Shown: positions 26,101 to 33,909 of the stretch, piece by piece
Numbering within the stretch: the stretch's first letter is position 1
Layout of the letters: each line of letters begins with the position of its first letter
From: Rhodocyclaceae bacterium UBA1310
GTDB taxonomy: Bacteria > Pseudomonadota > Gammaproteobacteria > Burkholderiales > Rhodocyclaceae
Assembly: GCA_002307175.1 (NCBI GenBank)
Contig: DBTS01000089.1
Span: 42,959 to 101,161, forward strand
Length of the DNA stretch: 58,203 nt
Direction of reading: 5' to 3'
The notes under the pieces: generated by a model
Database searches by the model: none
What the model was told of the DNA's origin: nothing
The model's input: the letters and a program-made list of their open reading frames with translations, nothing else
Translations under genes and position numbers: made by a program

Positions 26101-26682
26101 CGCCGGTTTGTACGTACCCCCCTGGCGCGTATCGAACCCCGGCGCGAGCCGCAGATGCTTGCAGGCGTCGTCTCAGCCATCCGCATCAAGATGGGCAATC
26201 GCGGCAAGATGGCGTTTGTCACTCTTGATGATGGCACCACGCCTGTGGATGTCACGGTCTACTCCGAGGTCCTCGACGCCAGCAAGGGCAAGATCACACC
26301 AGACGAAGTGCTCATTGTCGAAGGCAAGGTCAGCAGTGATGACTACGGCGGAGGTTCCGGGCTTCGCGTCATCGCCGAACGTCTGTATACCCTGGGTGAG
26401 GCACGCGGACGGTATGCCCGTTTGCTCACCCTTCATATTAACGGGGAAGTAGCCGCTAGTGGAGGCCCACACGCTGCGGTCGACCGCTTGCTGCAGATGC
26501 TCAACCCCCATCGGGGCACGCGTGATGAAGGCGGCTGCCCGATCCGCATCCGCTACAAAAACCGGCGGGCTGTCGCAGATTTACCACTGGGAGACGGATG
26601 GCGGGTAAAACTTGATGATCCGCTTCTCGAAAATCTCCGGCAATGGCTATCATCAGAAGGTGTAGAAGTTATTTACCAATAA
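23134..26682 (+). CDS. dnaE: DNA polymerase III subunit alpha
   Basis: DnaE is the replicative polymerase catalytic subunit. The 1182-residue product has the N-terminal PHP domain (FVHLRVHTEFSIEDG), the palm with GPGRGSGAGSLVAYSL and the catalytic acidic motif PDFDVDF near 416-420, the tandem helix-hairpin-helix region and a C-terminal OB fold (LAGVVSAIRIKMGNRGKMAFVTLDD). Length is normal for DnaE1. Two starts are possible: ATG 23134 has GGAG only one base upstream, while ATG 23143 has it ten bases away; the protein differs by three residues. It is divergent from cheB. Confidence 0.97.
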   Translation: MADMSPPPLPSSVRLPPAFVHLRVHTEFSIEDGITRINELITAASADGQVALGISDLSNLFGMVKHYKGCRTSGIKPVSGVDVWVTNDQDRDKPSRILLIVRHREGYRQLCELLSRSYLENQYRGRAEIRKEWLTAEATNGLICLSGAMLGDIGMALSAGNLPLARTLAEDWGKRFPDAFYVEIQRAGHPGSEAYLQQAVFLAGELDLPVVATHPIQFLHRDDFKAHEARVCIAQGYTLSDTRRPKHFTEEQYFKTQDEMLELFADLPEALENSVEIAKRCSLSIVLGKHSLPLFPTPEGMSLDDFLVQEAYHGLDERLQKLYPDPAVREKEYPRYKDRLEFELKTIIQMGFPGYFLIVADFIQWGKKNGVPIGPGRGSGAGSLVAYSLKITDLDPTAYALLFERFLNPERVSMPDFDVDFCQENRYRVIDYVRDRYGHDAVSQIATFGTMASKAVVRDVGRVLDLPYGLCDRLSKLIPVVQNKPMSLADAIEAEPTIREMMSDPNDGESISELWNLALPLEGMTRGVGMHAGGVLIAPGKITDFCPVYLADGEDASTVSQFDKDDVEQVGLVKFDFLGLRNLTIIDLALDYVERLTGERPDLMALGFEDHAAYQILKEANTTAIFQVESDGMKKLLKKLGPDRFEDIIAVLALYRPGPLGSGMVDDFILRKQGKQDIDYFHPDLKACLEPTYGVIVYQEQVMQISQIIGGYTLGGADMLRRAMGKKKAEEMAKHRSTIAEGAQKKGYDPALAEQLFDLMTKFAEYGFNKSHTAAYAVVTYHTAWLKVHHCASFMAATMSSDMDNTDSVKIFYEDTVANGVAILPPDVNASHYRFEPTDPKTIRYGLGAVKGCGEPAVRSIVEARKAGGAFKDLFDFCARVDRRAVNKRVIEALVRAGAFDTIAPKTPDGAPHRAKLMATVSDAMEAAEQAAASAGQGGLFDAPGEISEIAPEYVEAPVWNEKYQLAEEKTAIGFFLSGHPFHVSEAEVRRFVRTPLARIEPRREPQMLAGVVSAIRIKMGNRGKMAFVTLDDGTTPVDVTVYSEVLDASKGKITPDEVLIVEGKVSSDDYGGGSGLRVIAERLYTLGEARGRYARLLTLHINGEVAASGGPHAAVDRLLQMLNPHRGTRDEGGCPIRIRYKNRRAVADLPLGDGWRVKLDDPLLENLRQWLSSEGVEVIYQ

Positions 26683-26759
26683 GAGGCTGTTCAGGATCGG
26701 TAGCGAGAAGGCCAGCGGGTTGAAGATCAGCTCCCTCGGCACAGGCTTGCAACAGGATC

Positions 26760-27359
26760 ATGAACCGCCGCCAGGCAAAGAGTCTTACCTTGAACACCCT
26801 ATCCCAGGCCCTCTGCGTTGTGACCTTGGCTAGCCTGCTGGCTGGCCAGGTGGCGTTTGCGCAACCCAGCGGCCTGCGGCTCGACAGTGCCAGCACCAGG
26901 GGCATCGTTCTGCGCGATACGGAAAACGGTCTGAGGCTGCGCTTCTCTACGGATTCAAGCGCTGCGCCCGCGAATCCCTGGGGAAATGAAAGTCTCAACG
27001 CCCAGGATAGTAGCCACAACACCCTGAGAGCGGACTGGCCACTACTGGATATGGGGATCCATACTTCGCTCGGCCTGAGTTGGGATTCCGGTCGTACCGG
27101 CGTGCCAGGCAAGAGTCTTGGCAGCACGCCCAGCACCTTCGTTGGCCTCGGATGGGACAGCGAACCTTCCCGCAGCAGTCGCTGGGCATTGTCCGCGCAA
27201 GTTGGCACCCATATGGGCAGCAGCAACAGTGGCTGCAAGAGCTTTCTGCTCTCGTGCAATACTGCCCAACCTCTCGGTCTGAGTGGCAACGCCATGGGCA
27301 ACGGACTGCGCCTGACCCCTTATGTCAGTTTCGGTGCCACCTACTCCTTTGATCGCTGA
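26760..27359 (+). CDS. Exported protein of unknown function, possible outer-membrane beta-barrel
   Basis: I do not recognise a family. The 199-residue product has a clear Sec signal peptide (about 1-35, ending VAFAQ). The mature part is rich in Gly, Ser, Thr and aromatics, with alternating stretches such as TSLGLSWDSG, TFVGLGWDSE and the end LTPYVSFGATYSFDR, which look like membrane beta-strands of a small barrel. A Cys pair (GCKSFLLSC) could form a disulfide. Typical barrels end in Phe; this one ends SFDR, so porin-like assembly is uncertain. It begins 77 bases after dnaE and overlaps the cupin gene by 38 bases. Confidence 0.72.
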   Translation: MNRRQAKSLTLNTLSQALCVVTLASLLAGQVAFAQPSGLRLDSASTRGIVLRDTENGLRLRFSTDSSAAPANPWGNESLNAQDSSHNTLRADWPLLDMGIHTSLGLSWDSGRTGVPGKSLGSTPSTFVGLGWDSEPSRSSRWALSAQVGTHMGSSNSGCKSFLLSCNTAQPLGLSGNAMGNGLRLTPYVSFGATYSFDR

Positions 27360-27849
27360 TTCCGCAACAAAGCTGTTCGACACGGCCTTGCTGGACGCCC
27401 TGAGTGCAGCAGCCCGCGCCAACCCCCGGCAACGCCAGAACCACAATCTGCACACCTCGCTTGAGGCACCTGTGCAGCGCTTTTTCAACGCCATCGAACC
27501 AGCATCATACGTAATGCCGCACCGCCATCTCCCCAACGGCAAGGAAGAAACCCTGCTGATGGTACGCGGCAGCCTGGGACTGATCCTGTTTGACGCTGCC
27601 GGACAAATTCACCAGACACGCCTGCTGACGCCAGCAGGGGCATGCTGTGGCTTTCACCTCGGGCTTGAAGTCTGGCACAGCGTGATCGCACTGGAACCCG
27701 GCACCATCTTTTTCGAAACCAAGACGGGCCCTTTTGTGGCACTGAGCACGGACGAACTGGCTCCCTGGGCACCTCCGCCAGATAGCTCTGCCGCTACGAA
27801 ATGGCTGGAGCAGATGCGCGAGCTGTTCCACTGCCACCAGGAGAAATAA
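27322..27849 (+). CDS. WbuC family cupin-fold protein
   Basis: WbuC-type proteins are small metal-binding cupins often found in O-antigen clusters; their reaction is not established. The 175-residue product carries the family core RQRQNHNLH, PVQRFFNAIEP, the cupin metal motif VMPHRHLPNGKEE and a second motif around EVWHSVIALEPGTIFFETK. No polysaccharide genes are near, so the context gives no function. ATG 27322 overlaps the preceding gene by 38 bases; GTG 27334 is an alternative, and neither has a strong ribosome site. Confidence 0.82.
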   Translation: MSVSVPPTPLIADSATKLFDTALLDALSAAARANPRQRQNHNLHTSLEAPVQRFFNAIEPASYVMPHRHLPNGKEETLLMVRGSLGLILFDAAGQIHQTRLLTPAGACCGFHLGLEVWHSVIALEPGTIFFETKTGPFVALSTDELAPWAPPPDSSAATKWLEQMRELFHCHQEK

Positions 27850-27850
27850 T

Positions 27851-28201
<351 letters not shown>

Positions 28202-28342
28202 GATCCGATGACTGAATACTCTTAAGGAACGCGCATCATACTGCAGTCTTCCGAATACTTTCGTGAGTTCACTGACTGGGGAAGTCCCGCATCTGGCGGT
28301 ACAATCAGTCAGGCTAGTTGCTGTGTGCAATGTGTGCAATTC

Positions 28343-28996
28343 ATGACCCTGAAGAAAATCCTGCCCCTTGTTCTGGCATTGTCTGCGCTGACAGCGCGGG
28401 CCGACGACGGCAATACTGATTGCCGGATGCGAGGCATGTACACCAATGACGTGTATGGCTTTTCAGTCGTCATCCCGCTCAATCATGTAGCCTGCCCGAA
28501 TTCCCCCTTAGGCATGGTCGAGCACGGTCTGGTAGTGGAACTCGGCGAAGGCTGGAAAAGAAACATCGAAGCCTACGCGGGATACAACTCCACCGAATAC
28601 ACTGATCTGCCGGACGTGGCTGAAGGCAGCAAAGATCTGCTCGATGACGATCTCCCCAAAAATGCGGTCACGGAGCTGTCGCGGAGTGATGCCCGCCTTG
28701 GTGGATTGCCGGCAATCCGCATCGTGCTGCGTTTTCCGGGCGAAGAAAACAGCGGCCCGATGATTCAGGATGAGGTTTCCGCTCTGCGCAAAGTGATCCC
28801 AGGGGCAAACGTCCCCTCTCATCTGTACTCGCTGCGCCTAACTACACAGGAAGCCCGTTACGCGGAAGACCGTAAGGTGTTCGAAAAGATGCTGGCCAGT
28901 TGGCAGGAACTTGCGACAGACGACGATCCGCTATCCGCTCAATCTGCTCCTGCCGCCCCCCTGCCGAAACCGCAGAAAAAAGGCAGCTTGCACTAG
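28343..28996 (+). CDS. Secreted protein of unknown function
   Basis: I do not recognise a family. The product (217 residues from ATG 28343) has a signal peptide (MTLKKILPLVLALSALTARA), a globular part with two Cys (about residues 27 and 51) that could pair, and a Pro/Ala/Lys-rich tail. An upstream in-frame GTG at 28325 would add six residues before the signal. The start lies just after a 9-base tandem repeat (tgtgtgcaa twice). A -10-like TACAAT is at 28300-28305. The product is likely periplasmic; no enzyme motif is visible. Confidence 0.72.
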   Translation: MTLKKILPLVLALSALTARADDGNTDCRMRGMYTNDVYGFSVVIPLNHVACPNSPLGMVEHGLVVELGEGWKRNIEAYAGYNSTEYTDLPDVAEGSKDLLDDDLPKNAVTELSRSDARLGGLPAIRIVLRFPGEENSGPMIQDEVSALRKVIPGANVPSHLYSLRLTTQEARYAEDRKVFEKMLASWQELATDDDPLSAQSAPAAPLPKPQKKGSLH

Positions 28997-29089
28997 GCGG
29001 CTTACGCAGACAGCGCGGGCAGGATCACATCCGCCTGAAAAAACTCAAGAGATCAGGCGATTGAGCCGACCTTCATAAAATCCTTGTCT

Positions 29090-29584
29090 TCAAAGATTTT
29101 TGAAGCCGCTTTTCGGAATTTGCCGCACAAAAATCAGGATTTCCCGCAGGGAAGCCTGCGGCAACCAGAGCAAACCACAGATCCAGTACAGGCTCAACGA
29201 TGCAGGGAAATTCACCTCACGCATCATTGCCAACGCGGCGGGATCACGATAGTACCAATACAGGGCATACCCGCCGTCCACACTGGCCCAGGTCAACAGC
29301 AGCATCAAAGGCCACCAGCGCCAGCGGCGCCCGATCAGCACACGCATGCTCCACGGCGCCGTCAGATAGGTCATGAGCGCCATGATGAAGCTGATGGGAA
29401 TATCCCAGTCTGGTGCACCAAAGCTCTGCGCGCCGATGATCAGAAGAAAAATTCCAGCCGCCAGCGAAAACAGTTTCCACGGACGCCAATATTCACGCCA
29501 CACACAAGCCTCACTGACCTCCGCACTTCTCGTCACATCTCGCGGGCTCGGGGCGGTTCCGATGCCTGGGCCTCCAGGCGCCAT
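29090..29584 (-). CDS. Small integral membrane protein of unknown function
   Basis: I do not recognise a family. The product (up to 164 residues) has about four hydrophobic segments rich in Trp, Leu and Ile, including LFSLAAGIFLLIIGAQ, WPLMLLLTWASVDGGYALYW and LYWICGLLWL, and a basic C-terminus. ATG 29584 overlaps the upstream gene by 52 bases. GTG 29536, which overlaps the upstream stop as ATGTGA, would give 148 residues and is a good alternative for translational coupling. Both forms keep all membrane segments. Confidence 0.68.
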   Translation of the reverse strand: MAPGGPGIGTAPSPRDVTRSAEVSEACVWREYWRPWKLFSLAAGIFLLIIGAQSFGAPDWDIPISFIMALMTYLTAPWSMRVLIGRRWRWWPLMLLLTWASVDGGYALYWYYRDPAALAMMREVNFPASLSLYWICGLLWLPQASLREILIFVRQIPKSGFKNL

Positions 29585-29913
29585 TCCAGCACCTGCCTGG
29601 GCACAGCGACTGCCGGAGCCGCTGCTTCATCCTTGTCGACCAGATCAGCCCAAGTGTGCACGGTTCGCACCGACGGTGGAAACAGGCTGCGATGATAGGT
29701 ACGCAAAGCGAGGATTTCCATCAGAACTTCCGGAGGAAAACCCTGCCGATTGCCACGATCATCGATCATCAGATCCTGAAAATAGGCTTCGATCTCACGA
29801 TGCCCCCATAAGCCTGCAATGCTTCCAGCAATGCGGGGGAATGTTGCCAGCAAATGCTGCGGGTAGACTTGCTGCGGTGCCGCCTTGAGCTTTTCCACCA
29901 AAGTATCGCCCAT
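29533..29913 (-). CDS. Small soluble protein of unknown function
   Basis: I do not recognise a family. The 126-residue product has a likely helical body (MGDTLVEKLKAAPQQVYPQHLL, cut here to its first residues MGDTLVEKLKAAPQQ) with RIAGSIAGLWGHREIEAYFQDLM and GFPPEVLMEILALRTYH, then an Ala/Glu/Pro-rich tail. ATG 29913 is chosen for the GAGGAG five bases before it. It lies 88 bases after rlmB's stop on the same strand and overlaps the membrane-protein gene, with which it probably forms a pair. The LWGHREIEAYFQDLMIDDRG segment looks conserved rather than random. Confidence 0.7.
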   Translation of the reverse strand: MGDTLVEKLKAAPQQVYPQHLLATFPRIAGSIAGLWGHREIEAYFQDLMIDDRGNRQGFPPEVLMEILALRTYHRSLFPPSVRTVHTWADLVDKDEAAAPAVAVPRQVLEWRLEAQASEPPRAREM

Positions 29914-30001
29914 ACCGAACTCCTCGTCCCACCTTTCCAAGAACGGAAAGGCCCTCTGGACTCAGATTGGTCTGCACACAAACCTCCCGCAAGGACAGTT
30001 A

Positions 30002-30757
30002 TCAGCCCTCCGCCAATTTCGTCACGCTCCGCTGACGGCGCGCTTCGAACAGGCAAACCCCCGTCGCCACCGAGACGTTGAGACTTTCCACCGAACCGTG
30101 CATGGGAATCTTCGCCAGTTCGTCGCAGGTTTCCCGCGTCAGGCGTCGCAGGCCATCGCCTTCCGCGCCCAGCACCCAAGCCACAGGCCCGGTCTGATTG
30201 ATCTCGTAGAAGGACTTTTCCGCTTCGCCTGCCGCACCGATGCACCACACGCCGGCATCCTTGAGTTCTCGCAGAGTCCGCGCGAGATTGGTCACGACGA
30301 TATAGGGAACGGTATCCGCCGCACCACTAGCGACTTTCATGGCCGTGGCATTCAGCCCGACAGCCCGATCTTTCGGAGCAATCACGGCGTGTGCTCCAGC
30401 AGCATCCGCCGCACGTAGACAGGCCCCCAGGTTATGCGGGTCCTGCACGCCATCAAGTACCAGGAACAGGGCGTTCTCCGGCAGGTCCTCAAGGATATCG
30501 GCCAAATGGAATGTCTTCTGGCGTGCGTCGATGCGGGCCACCACGCCCTGATGCCGATGGGTGCCGGCCATGCCGTCGAGACGCGCCGTATCGGTCTGAA
30601 TGATGCGCACACCTGCCAGTTCGGCACGCGCCAGCAGATCGCGGGCACGCGCGTCGCCACGCTGGGTTGCCATGTGAAGTTCCTGAATGGCTTCCGGGTC
30701 ATGGCGCAGCTTGGCGGCCACAGCGTGAAAACCATGGATAAAACGGGTATCAGCCAC
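30002..30757 (-). CDS. rlmB: 23S rRNA (guanosine(2251)-2'-O)-methyltransferase
   Basis: RlmB methylates the ribose of G2251 in the peptidyl-transferase P-loop. The 251-residue product is a full SpoU/TrmH-class enzyme: an N-terminal substrate-binding domain (1-85) and the knotted catalytic domain with motif 1 LDGVQDPHNLGACLRAADAAG, here seen from LDGVQDPHNLGA, motif 2 WVLGAEGDGLRR and motif 3 PMHGSVESLNVSVATGV. The GTG start at 30757 overlaps the rnr stop by eight bases, the usual rnr-rlmB pairing. Confidence 0.95.
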   Translation of the reverse strand: MADTRFIHGFHAVAAKLRHDPEAIQELHMATQRGDARARDLLARAELAGVRIIQTDTARLDGMAGTHRHQGVVARIDARQKTFHLADILEDLPENALFLVLDGVQDPHNLGACLRAADAAGAHAVIAPKDRAVGLNATAMKVASGAADTVPYIVVTNLARTLRELKDAGVWCIGAAGEAEKSFYEINQTGPVAWVLGAEGDGLRRLTRETCDELAKIPMHGSVESLNVSVATGVCLFEARRQRSVTKLAEG

Positions 30758-33296
30758 GTGGGCTTCCTTTCTTCTTGGTATTGGTCGGTCCGGACGTCTT
30801 TTTTAGCGTCAGCAGTGCAGCCTTCTGCGGCTTGCGCCGGGGGGTGGCAGTTTCTTCCACCGCGGCCTTGGCGCTGCGTGCCGGTACACCTTCCAGCTCG
30901 CGCCAGCTCACCGGCTCATCATCTCCAAAACCGGCCTGTGAACGCTGACGATCACGTTCGGTTTTGCCGCTGCGCTTGGTGGCGCGTGCAACACCTTCAA
31001 CGAGACGGAAATCGATCTTGCGTGATTCGAGATCTACGCGTACCAGTTCAACACTCACCCGGTCCGAGAGCCGGAATTGCTGGCCACTACGCTCACCGAC
31101 CAGGGCGTGACGCGCCTCATCGAAGTGGAAATAGTCGGCCCCGAGATCAGAGATATGCACCAAACCTTCAACAAACAATTCGTCCAGGGTGACGAAGATA
31201 CCGAATGAAGTCACCGCCGTCACCACCCCTGTGTATTGCTCACCCACACGATCCTGCATGTAGAAGCACTTGAGCCAGGTTTCCACATCACGGCTGGCTT
31301 CGTCAGCACGGCGTTCCGTCTGCGAGCAATGCACCCCGATACCTTCCCAGATACCATTTTTCTGGGCAGAGGCGGCATGCCTGGCCCGCGCTGCATTGAT
31401 ATCTTCCACCTTGGCTCCGGCCTTGCGCGGGCGCGTGTCTTGCAACAGCTCGACCGGGCCGACAGCTGGTTCGTAATGCGTTTTCGTCAGGACAGCCTTG
31501 ATTGAGCGATGCACGAGCAGATCGGGGTAACGCCGGATCGGCGAAGTGAAGTGTGTATAGGCTTCATACGCCAGCCCGAAGTGGCCGACATTTTCCGGGC
31601 TGTACACCGCTTGCTGCATGGAGCGCAACATCACTGTCTGAATCAGTTGCGCATCCGGGCGGCCCTTGATCTTGTCGGCAACCTTGGCAAAATCGGCCGC
31701 GCGCGGTGAATCACCACCACCCAGCCCCAAACCGAATTCCGCGAGGAACTTGCGCAGCTTCTCCAGCTTCTCGGCGGAAGGCCCTTCATGCACGCGATAC
31801 AGTGAAGGATGCTTGTGCTTCTGCAGGAATTCCGAAGCGCACACATTGGCAGCCAGCATGCACTCCTCAATCAGGCGATGTGCGTCATTGCGCTTCTCCG
31901 GCACGATACGCTCGATCTTGCCAACCTCGTCAAAGATCATCTTTGTCTCGAGGGTTTCGAATTCAATCGCACCACGCTTGGCACGCGCCTCAAGCAGGAT
32001 CCGGAAGAGTACATCCAGGGTTTCCAGGTGCGGCAGCACTTCGCCCACCTCGGCACGCACGGCTTCATCCTTTTCATACAGTGCGGCAGCCACCTTGGTG
32101 TAGGTCAGGCGTGCATGCGAGAACATGACCGCAGGATAGAAGCGATAGGCCTTGATCTCGCCACGCACATTGATCGACATGTCGCAGACCATGCACAGAC
32201 GCTCAACCTGAGGGTTCAGGGAACACAGGCCGTTGGAAAGTTTCTCCGGCAGCATCGGGATCACCCTGCGCGGGAAATAAACCGAGTTGCCACGCGTAAG
32301 TGCTTCGGCATCAAGTGCGCTGCCCGGCGTAACGTAATGGCTTACGTCGGCAATCGCCACGAGCAGGCGATAACCACGCCCCTGGCGCTCGCAATACACG
32401 GCATCATCGAAGTCCTTGGCGGTTTCCCCGTCGATTGTCACGAGCGGCAAATGGCGGATATCCTCGCGCCCCGCTGTCCAATCCTTCTTGCGCACCACGG
32501 TTGGCAGCTTCTTCGCTTCGGCCTTCACGGCTTCCGGGAATTCGAACGGCAGATCGTGCTTGCGCAGCGCAATCTCGATCTCCATGCCGTCGTCAGCATA
32601 GTTGCCCAGCGTTTCAACGATTCGCCCGATAGGCTGATTGTGCTGGCCCGGTTGCTGCACGATTTCAACTGTCACCACCTGCCCGGCGCGTGGCTTCACC
32701 CGCCCGCCCGGTGACAGCAGGATGCCCTGGCTGATGCGCCGGTCTTCTGACAGCACATAGGCCACCCCGGCTTCCACCACGACACGCCCGACCAGCTGGG
32801 TGTTGGCTCGCTCCAGCACCTCGATGATCTTGCCTTCGCGGCGACCACGCTGATCCAGCCCAACGACGCGCGCCAGCACGCGATCACCATGCAGCACTTC
32901 GCGCATCGCGCGTGGCCCGAGGAAGATATCTTCCGCACCATCTTCAGGAATCAAAAAGCCGAAGCCGTCGGGATGCCCCTGCACACGGCCACGGATCAGA
33001 TCCGCCTTGTCCGGCAGGATGTAGGCACCACGCCGGTTCCGCATGAGCTGCCCGGCCCGCTCCATAGCCCCGAGGCGGCGTGAAAAGGCATCGAATTCAT
33101 CTTCGCGGATATCCAGCTCTGCCGCCAGCGCACTGGCTTCAAGCGGGCAGGCAGCCTCTTCAAGGAACTGCTGGATGTATTCGCGCGAAGGCAATGGATT
33201 GTCATATTTTTCGGCTTCGCGCGCGAAAAACGGATCTGCACGACGAATGCGGGAGATCTTCTTCTGACTGTTTTTTTGTTTTGGTTCTTGACTCAT
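30750..33296 (-). CDS. rnr: Ribonuclease R
   Basis: RNase R is a processive 3'-5' exoribonuclease that degrades structured RNA and defective rRNA and tRNA. The 848-residue product has an N-terminal helix-turn-helix and two cold-shock domains (to about 240), the RNB catalytic domain with the metal motif DFDDAVYC near 285, an S1 domain (GVVTAVTSFGIFVTLDELFVEG, read here as GVVTAVTSFGIF) and a Lys/Arg-rich tail. Length is normal. Its ATG at 33296 lies inside the promoter of the divergent tRNA-Leu gene. rlmB follows with an overlap. Confidence 0.97.
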   Translation of the reverse strand: MSQEPKQKNSQKKISRIRRADPFFAREAEKYDNPLPSREYIQQFLEEAACPLEASALAAELDIREDEFDAFSRRLGAMERAGQLMRNRRGAYILPDKADLIRGRVQGHPDGFGFLIPEDGAEDIFLGPRAMREVLHGDRVLARVVGLDQRGRREGKIIEVLERANTQLVGRVVVEAGVAYVLSEDRRISQGILLSPGGRVKPRAGQVVTVEIVQQPGQHNQPIGRIVETLGNYADDGMEIEIALRKHDLPFEFPEAVKAEAKKLPTVVRKKDWTAGREDIRHLPLVTIDGETAKDFDDAVYCERQGRGYRLLVAIADVSHYVTPGSALDAEALTRGNSVYFPRRVIPMLPEKLSNGLCSLNPQVERLCMVCDMSINVRGEIKAYRFYPAVMFSHARLTYTKVAAALYEKDEAVRAEVGEVLPHLETLDVLFRILLEARAKRGAIEFETLETKMIFDEVGKIERIVPEKRNDAHRLIEECMLAANVCASEFLQKHKHPSLYRVHEGPSAEKLEKLRKFLAEFGLGLGGGDSPRAADFAKVADKIKGRPDAQLIQTVMLRSMQQAVYSPENVGHFGLAYEAYTHFTSPIRRYPDLLVHRSIKAVLTKTHYEPAVGPVELLQDTRPRKAGAKVEDINAARARHAASAQKNGIWEGIGVHCSQTERRADEASRDVETWLKCFYMQDRVGEQYTGVVTAVTSFGIFVTLDELFVEGLVHISDLGADYFHFDEARHALVGERSGQQFRLSDRVSVELVRVDLESRKIDFRLVEGVARATKRSGKTERDRQRSQAGFGDDEPVSWRELEGVPARSAKAAVEETATPRRKPQKAALLTLKKTSGPTNTKKKGSPRG

Positions 33297-33315
33297 TTCT
33301 ATTCTTCTTTATAAT
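33288..33315 (+). promoter_or_regulatory. Promoter of tRNA-Leu copy 1
   Basis: TTGACT at 33288-33293, a 16-base spacer and a perfect TATAAT at 33310-33315; the mature tRNA begins 15 bases after the -10 box. The -35 box overlaps the first codons of rnr on the other strand. Confidence 0.8.
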
Positions 33316-33329
33316 GCGCGTTCTCCGTT

Positions 33330-33414
33330 GCCCAGGTGGCGAAATTGGTAGACGCGCTAGTTTCAGGTACTAGTGCCGCAAGGTGTGGAGGTTCGAGTCC
33401 TCTCCTGGGCACCA
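33330..33414 (+). tRNA. tRNA-Leu (anticodon CAG), copy 1
   Basis: An 85-base cloverleaf with encoded CCA end. The acceptor arms GCCCAGG and CCTGGGC pair perfectly, the D-loop region GGTAGACGC, a 7-base anticodon loop TTCAGGT (anticodon CAG, reading CUG), a long variable arm typical of class II Leu tRNAs and the T-arm GGTTCGAGTCC are all present. The gene has its own promoter and terminator. Confidence 0.97.
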
Positions 33415-33424
33415 ATTTCTGAGA

Positions 33425-33456
33425 AAGCCAGTTCTTTGAACTGGCTTTTTCTTTTT
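33425..33456 (+). terminator. Terminator of tRNA-Leu copy 1
   Basis: A perfect 10-bp stem (33425-33434 with 33438-33447), a TTT loop and a long T-rich tail, ten bases after the tRNA end. Nearly identical to the terminator of copy 2. Confidence 0.92.
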
Positions 33457-33623
33457 GTGCTTTTCAGTATCGATGATTCTCCGAGTTTCGCATATGTCAA
33501 TCGCGGCGAACAGCCCATGGGGTTTCCAGGCAAAACTGTTCGCAAAGTTTGGTTCGCGATATCCGCACCACGAAATTTTCGAAAATCTCTCAACAAAAAG
33601 CACCACACGATTCAATTTTTATT

Positions 33624-33643
33624 TATAATCTACGCTCTTCACT
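33624..33643 (+). promoter_or_regulatory. -10 element and leader of tRNA-Leu copy 2
   Basis: TATAAT at 33624-33629 lies at exactly the same distance from the tRNA as in copy 1. No good -35 hexamer is visible 15-18 bases upstream, so this promoter may be weaker. Confidence 0.55.
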
Positions 33644-33728
33644 GCCCAGGTGGCGAAATTGGTAGACGCGCTAGTTTCAGGTACTAGTGCCGCAAGGTGT
33701 GGAGGTTCGAGTCCTCTCCTGGGCACCA
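33644..33728 (+). tRNA. tRNA-Leu (anticodon CAG), copy 2
   Basis: Identical over all 85 bases to the copy at 33330, including the CCA end. It lies 314 bases downstream in the same direction and is followed by a near-identical terminator, so the whole unit from -10 box to terminator looks duplicated. Confidence 0.97.
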
Positions 33729-33740
33729 AATTTCTAGGAA

Positions 33741-33772
33741 AAGCCAGTTCTTTGAACTGGCTTTTTTCTTTT
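33741..33772 (+). terminator. Terminator of tRNA-Leu copy 2
   Basis: The same 10-bp stem (33741-33750 with 33754-33763) and TTT loop as copy 1, followed by a T-rich tail. Confidence 0.92.
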
Positions 33773-33869
33773 CCGGTCCGGCTGTTTTTATTTCTTCCGG
33801 CCCAAGCCAGCTCATTGCAAAACACTTCAGGATAAATCCACTCTGGCAGCATCAGTGGCCTGCCAATAA

Positions 33870-33901
33870 AACTAAAACTGCGGGGTGACCTTGGTCACCC
33901 C
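33870..33901 (-). terminator. purA: Terminator of purA
   Basis: On the minus strand, an 8- to 9-bp GC-rich stem (33893-33901 with 33882-33890) lies nine bases after the purA stop and is followed by GCAGTTTTAGTTTTA. It probably ends the long minus-strand block. Confidence 0.82.
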
Positions 33902-33909
33902 GGCAATCA

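Noticed and set aside
33457..33643. A possible small gene between the two tRNA-Leu copies
   Set aside because: The open frames here, on both strands, run through the tRNA or terminator sequences, so they are by-products of the duplication.
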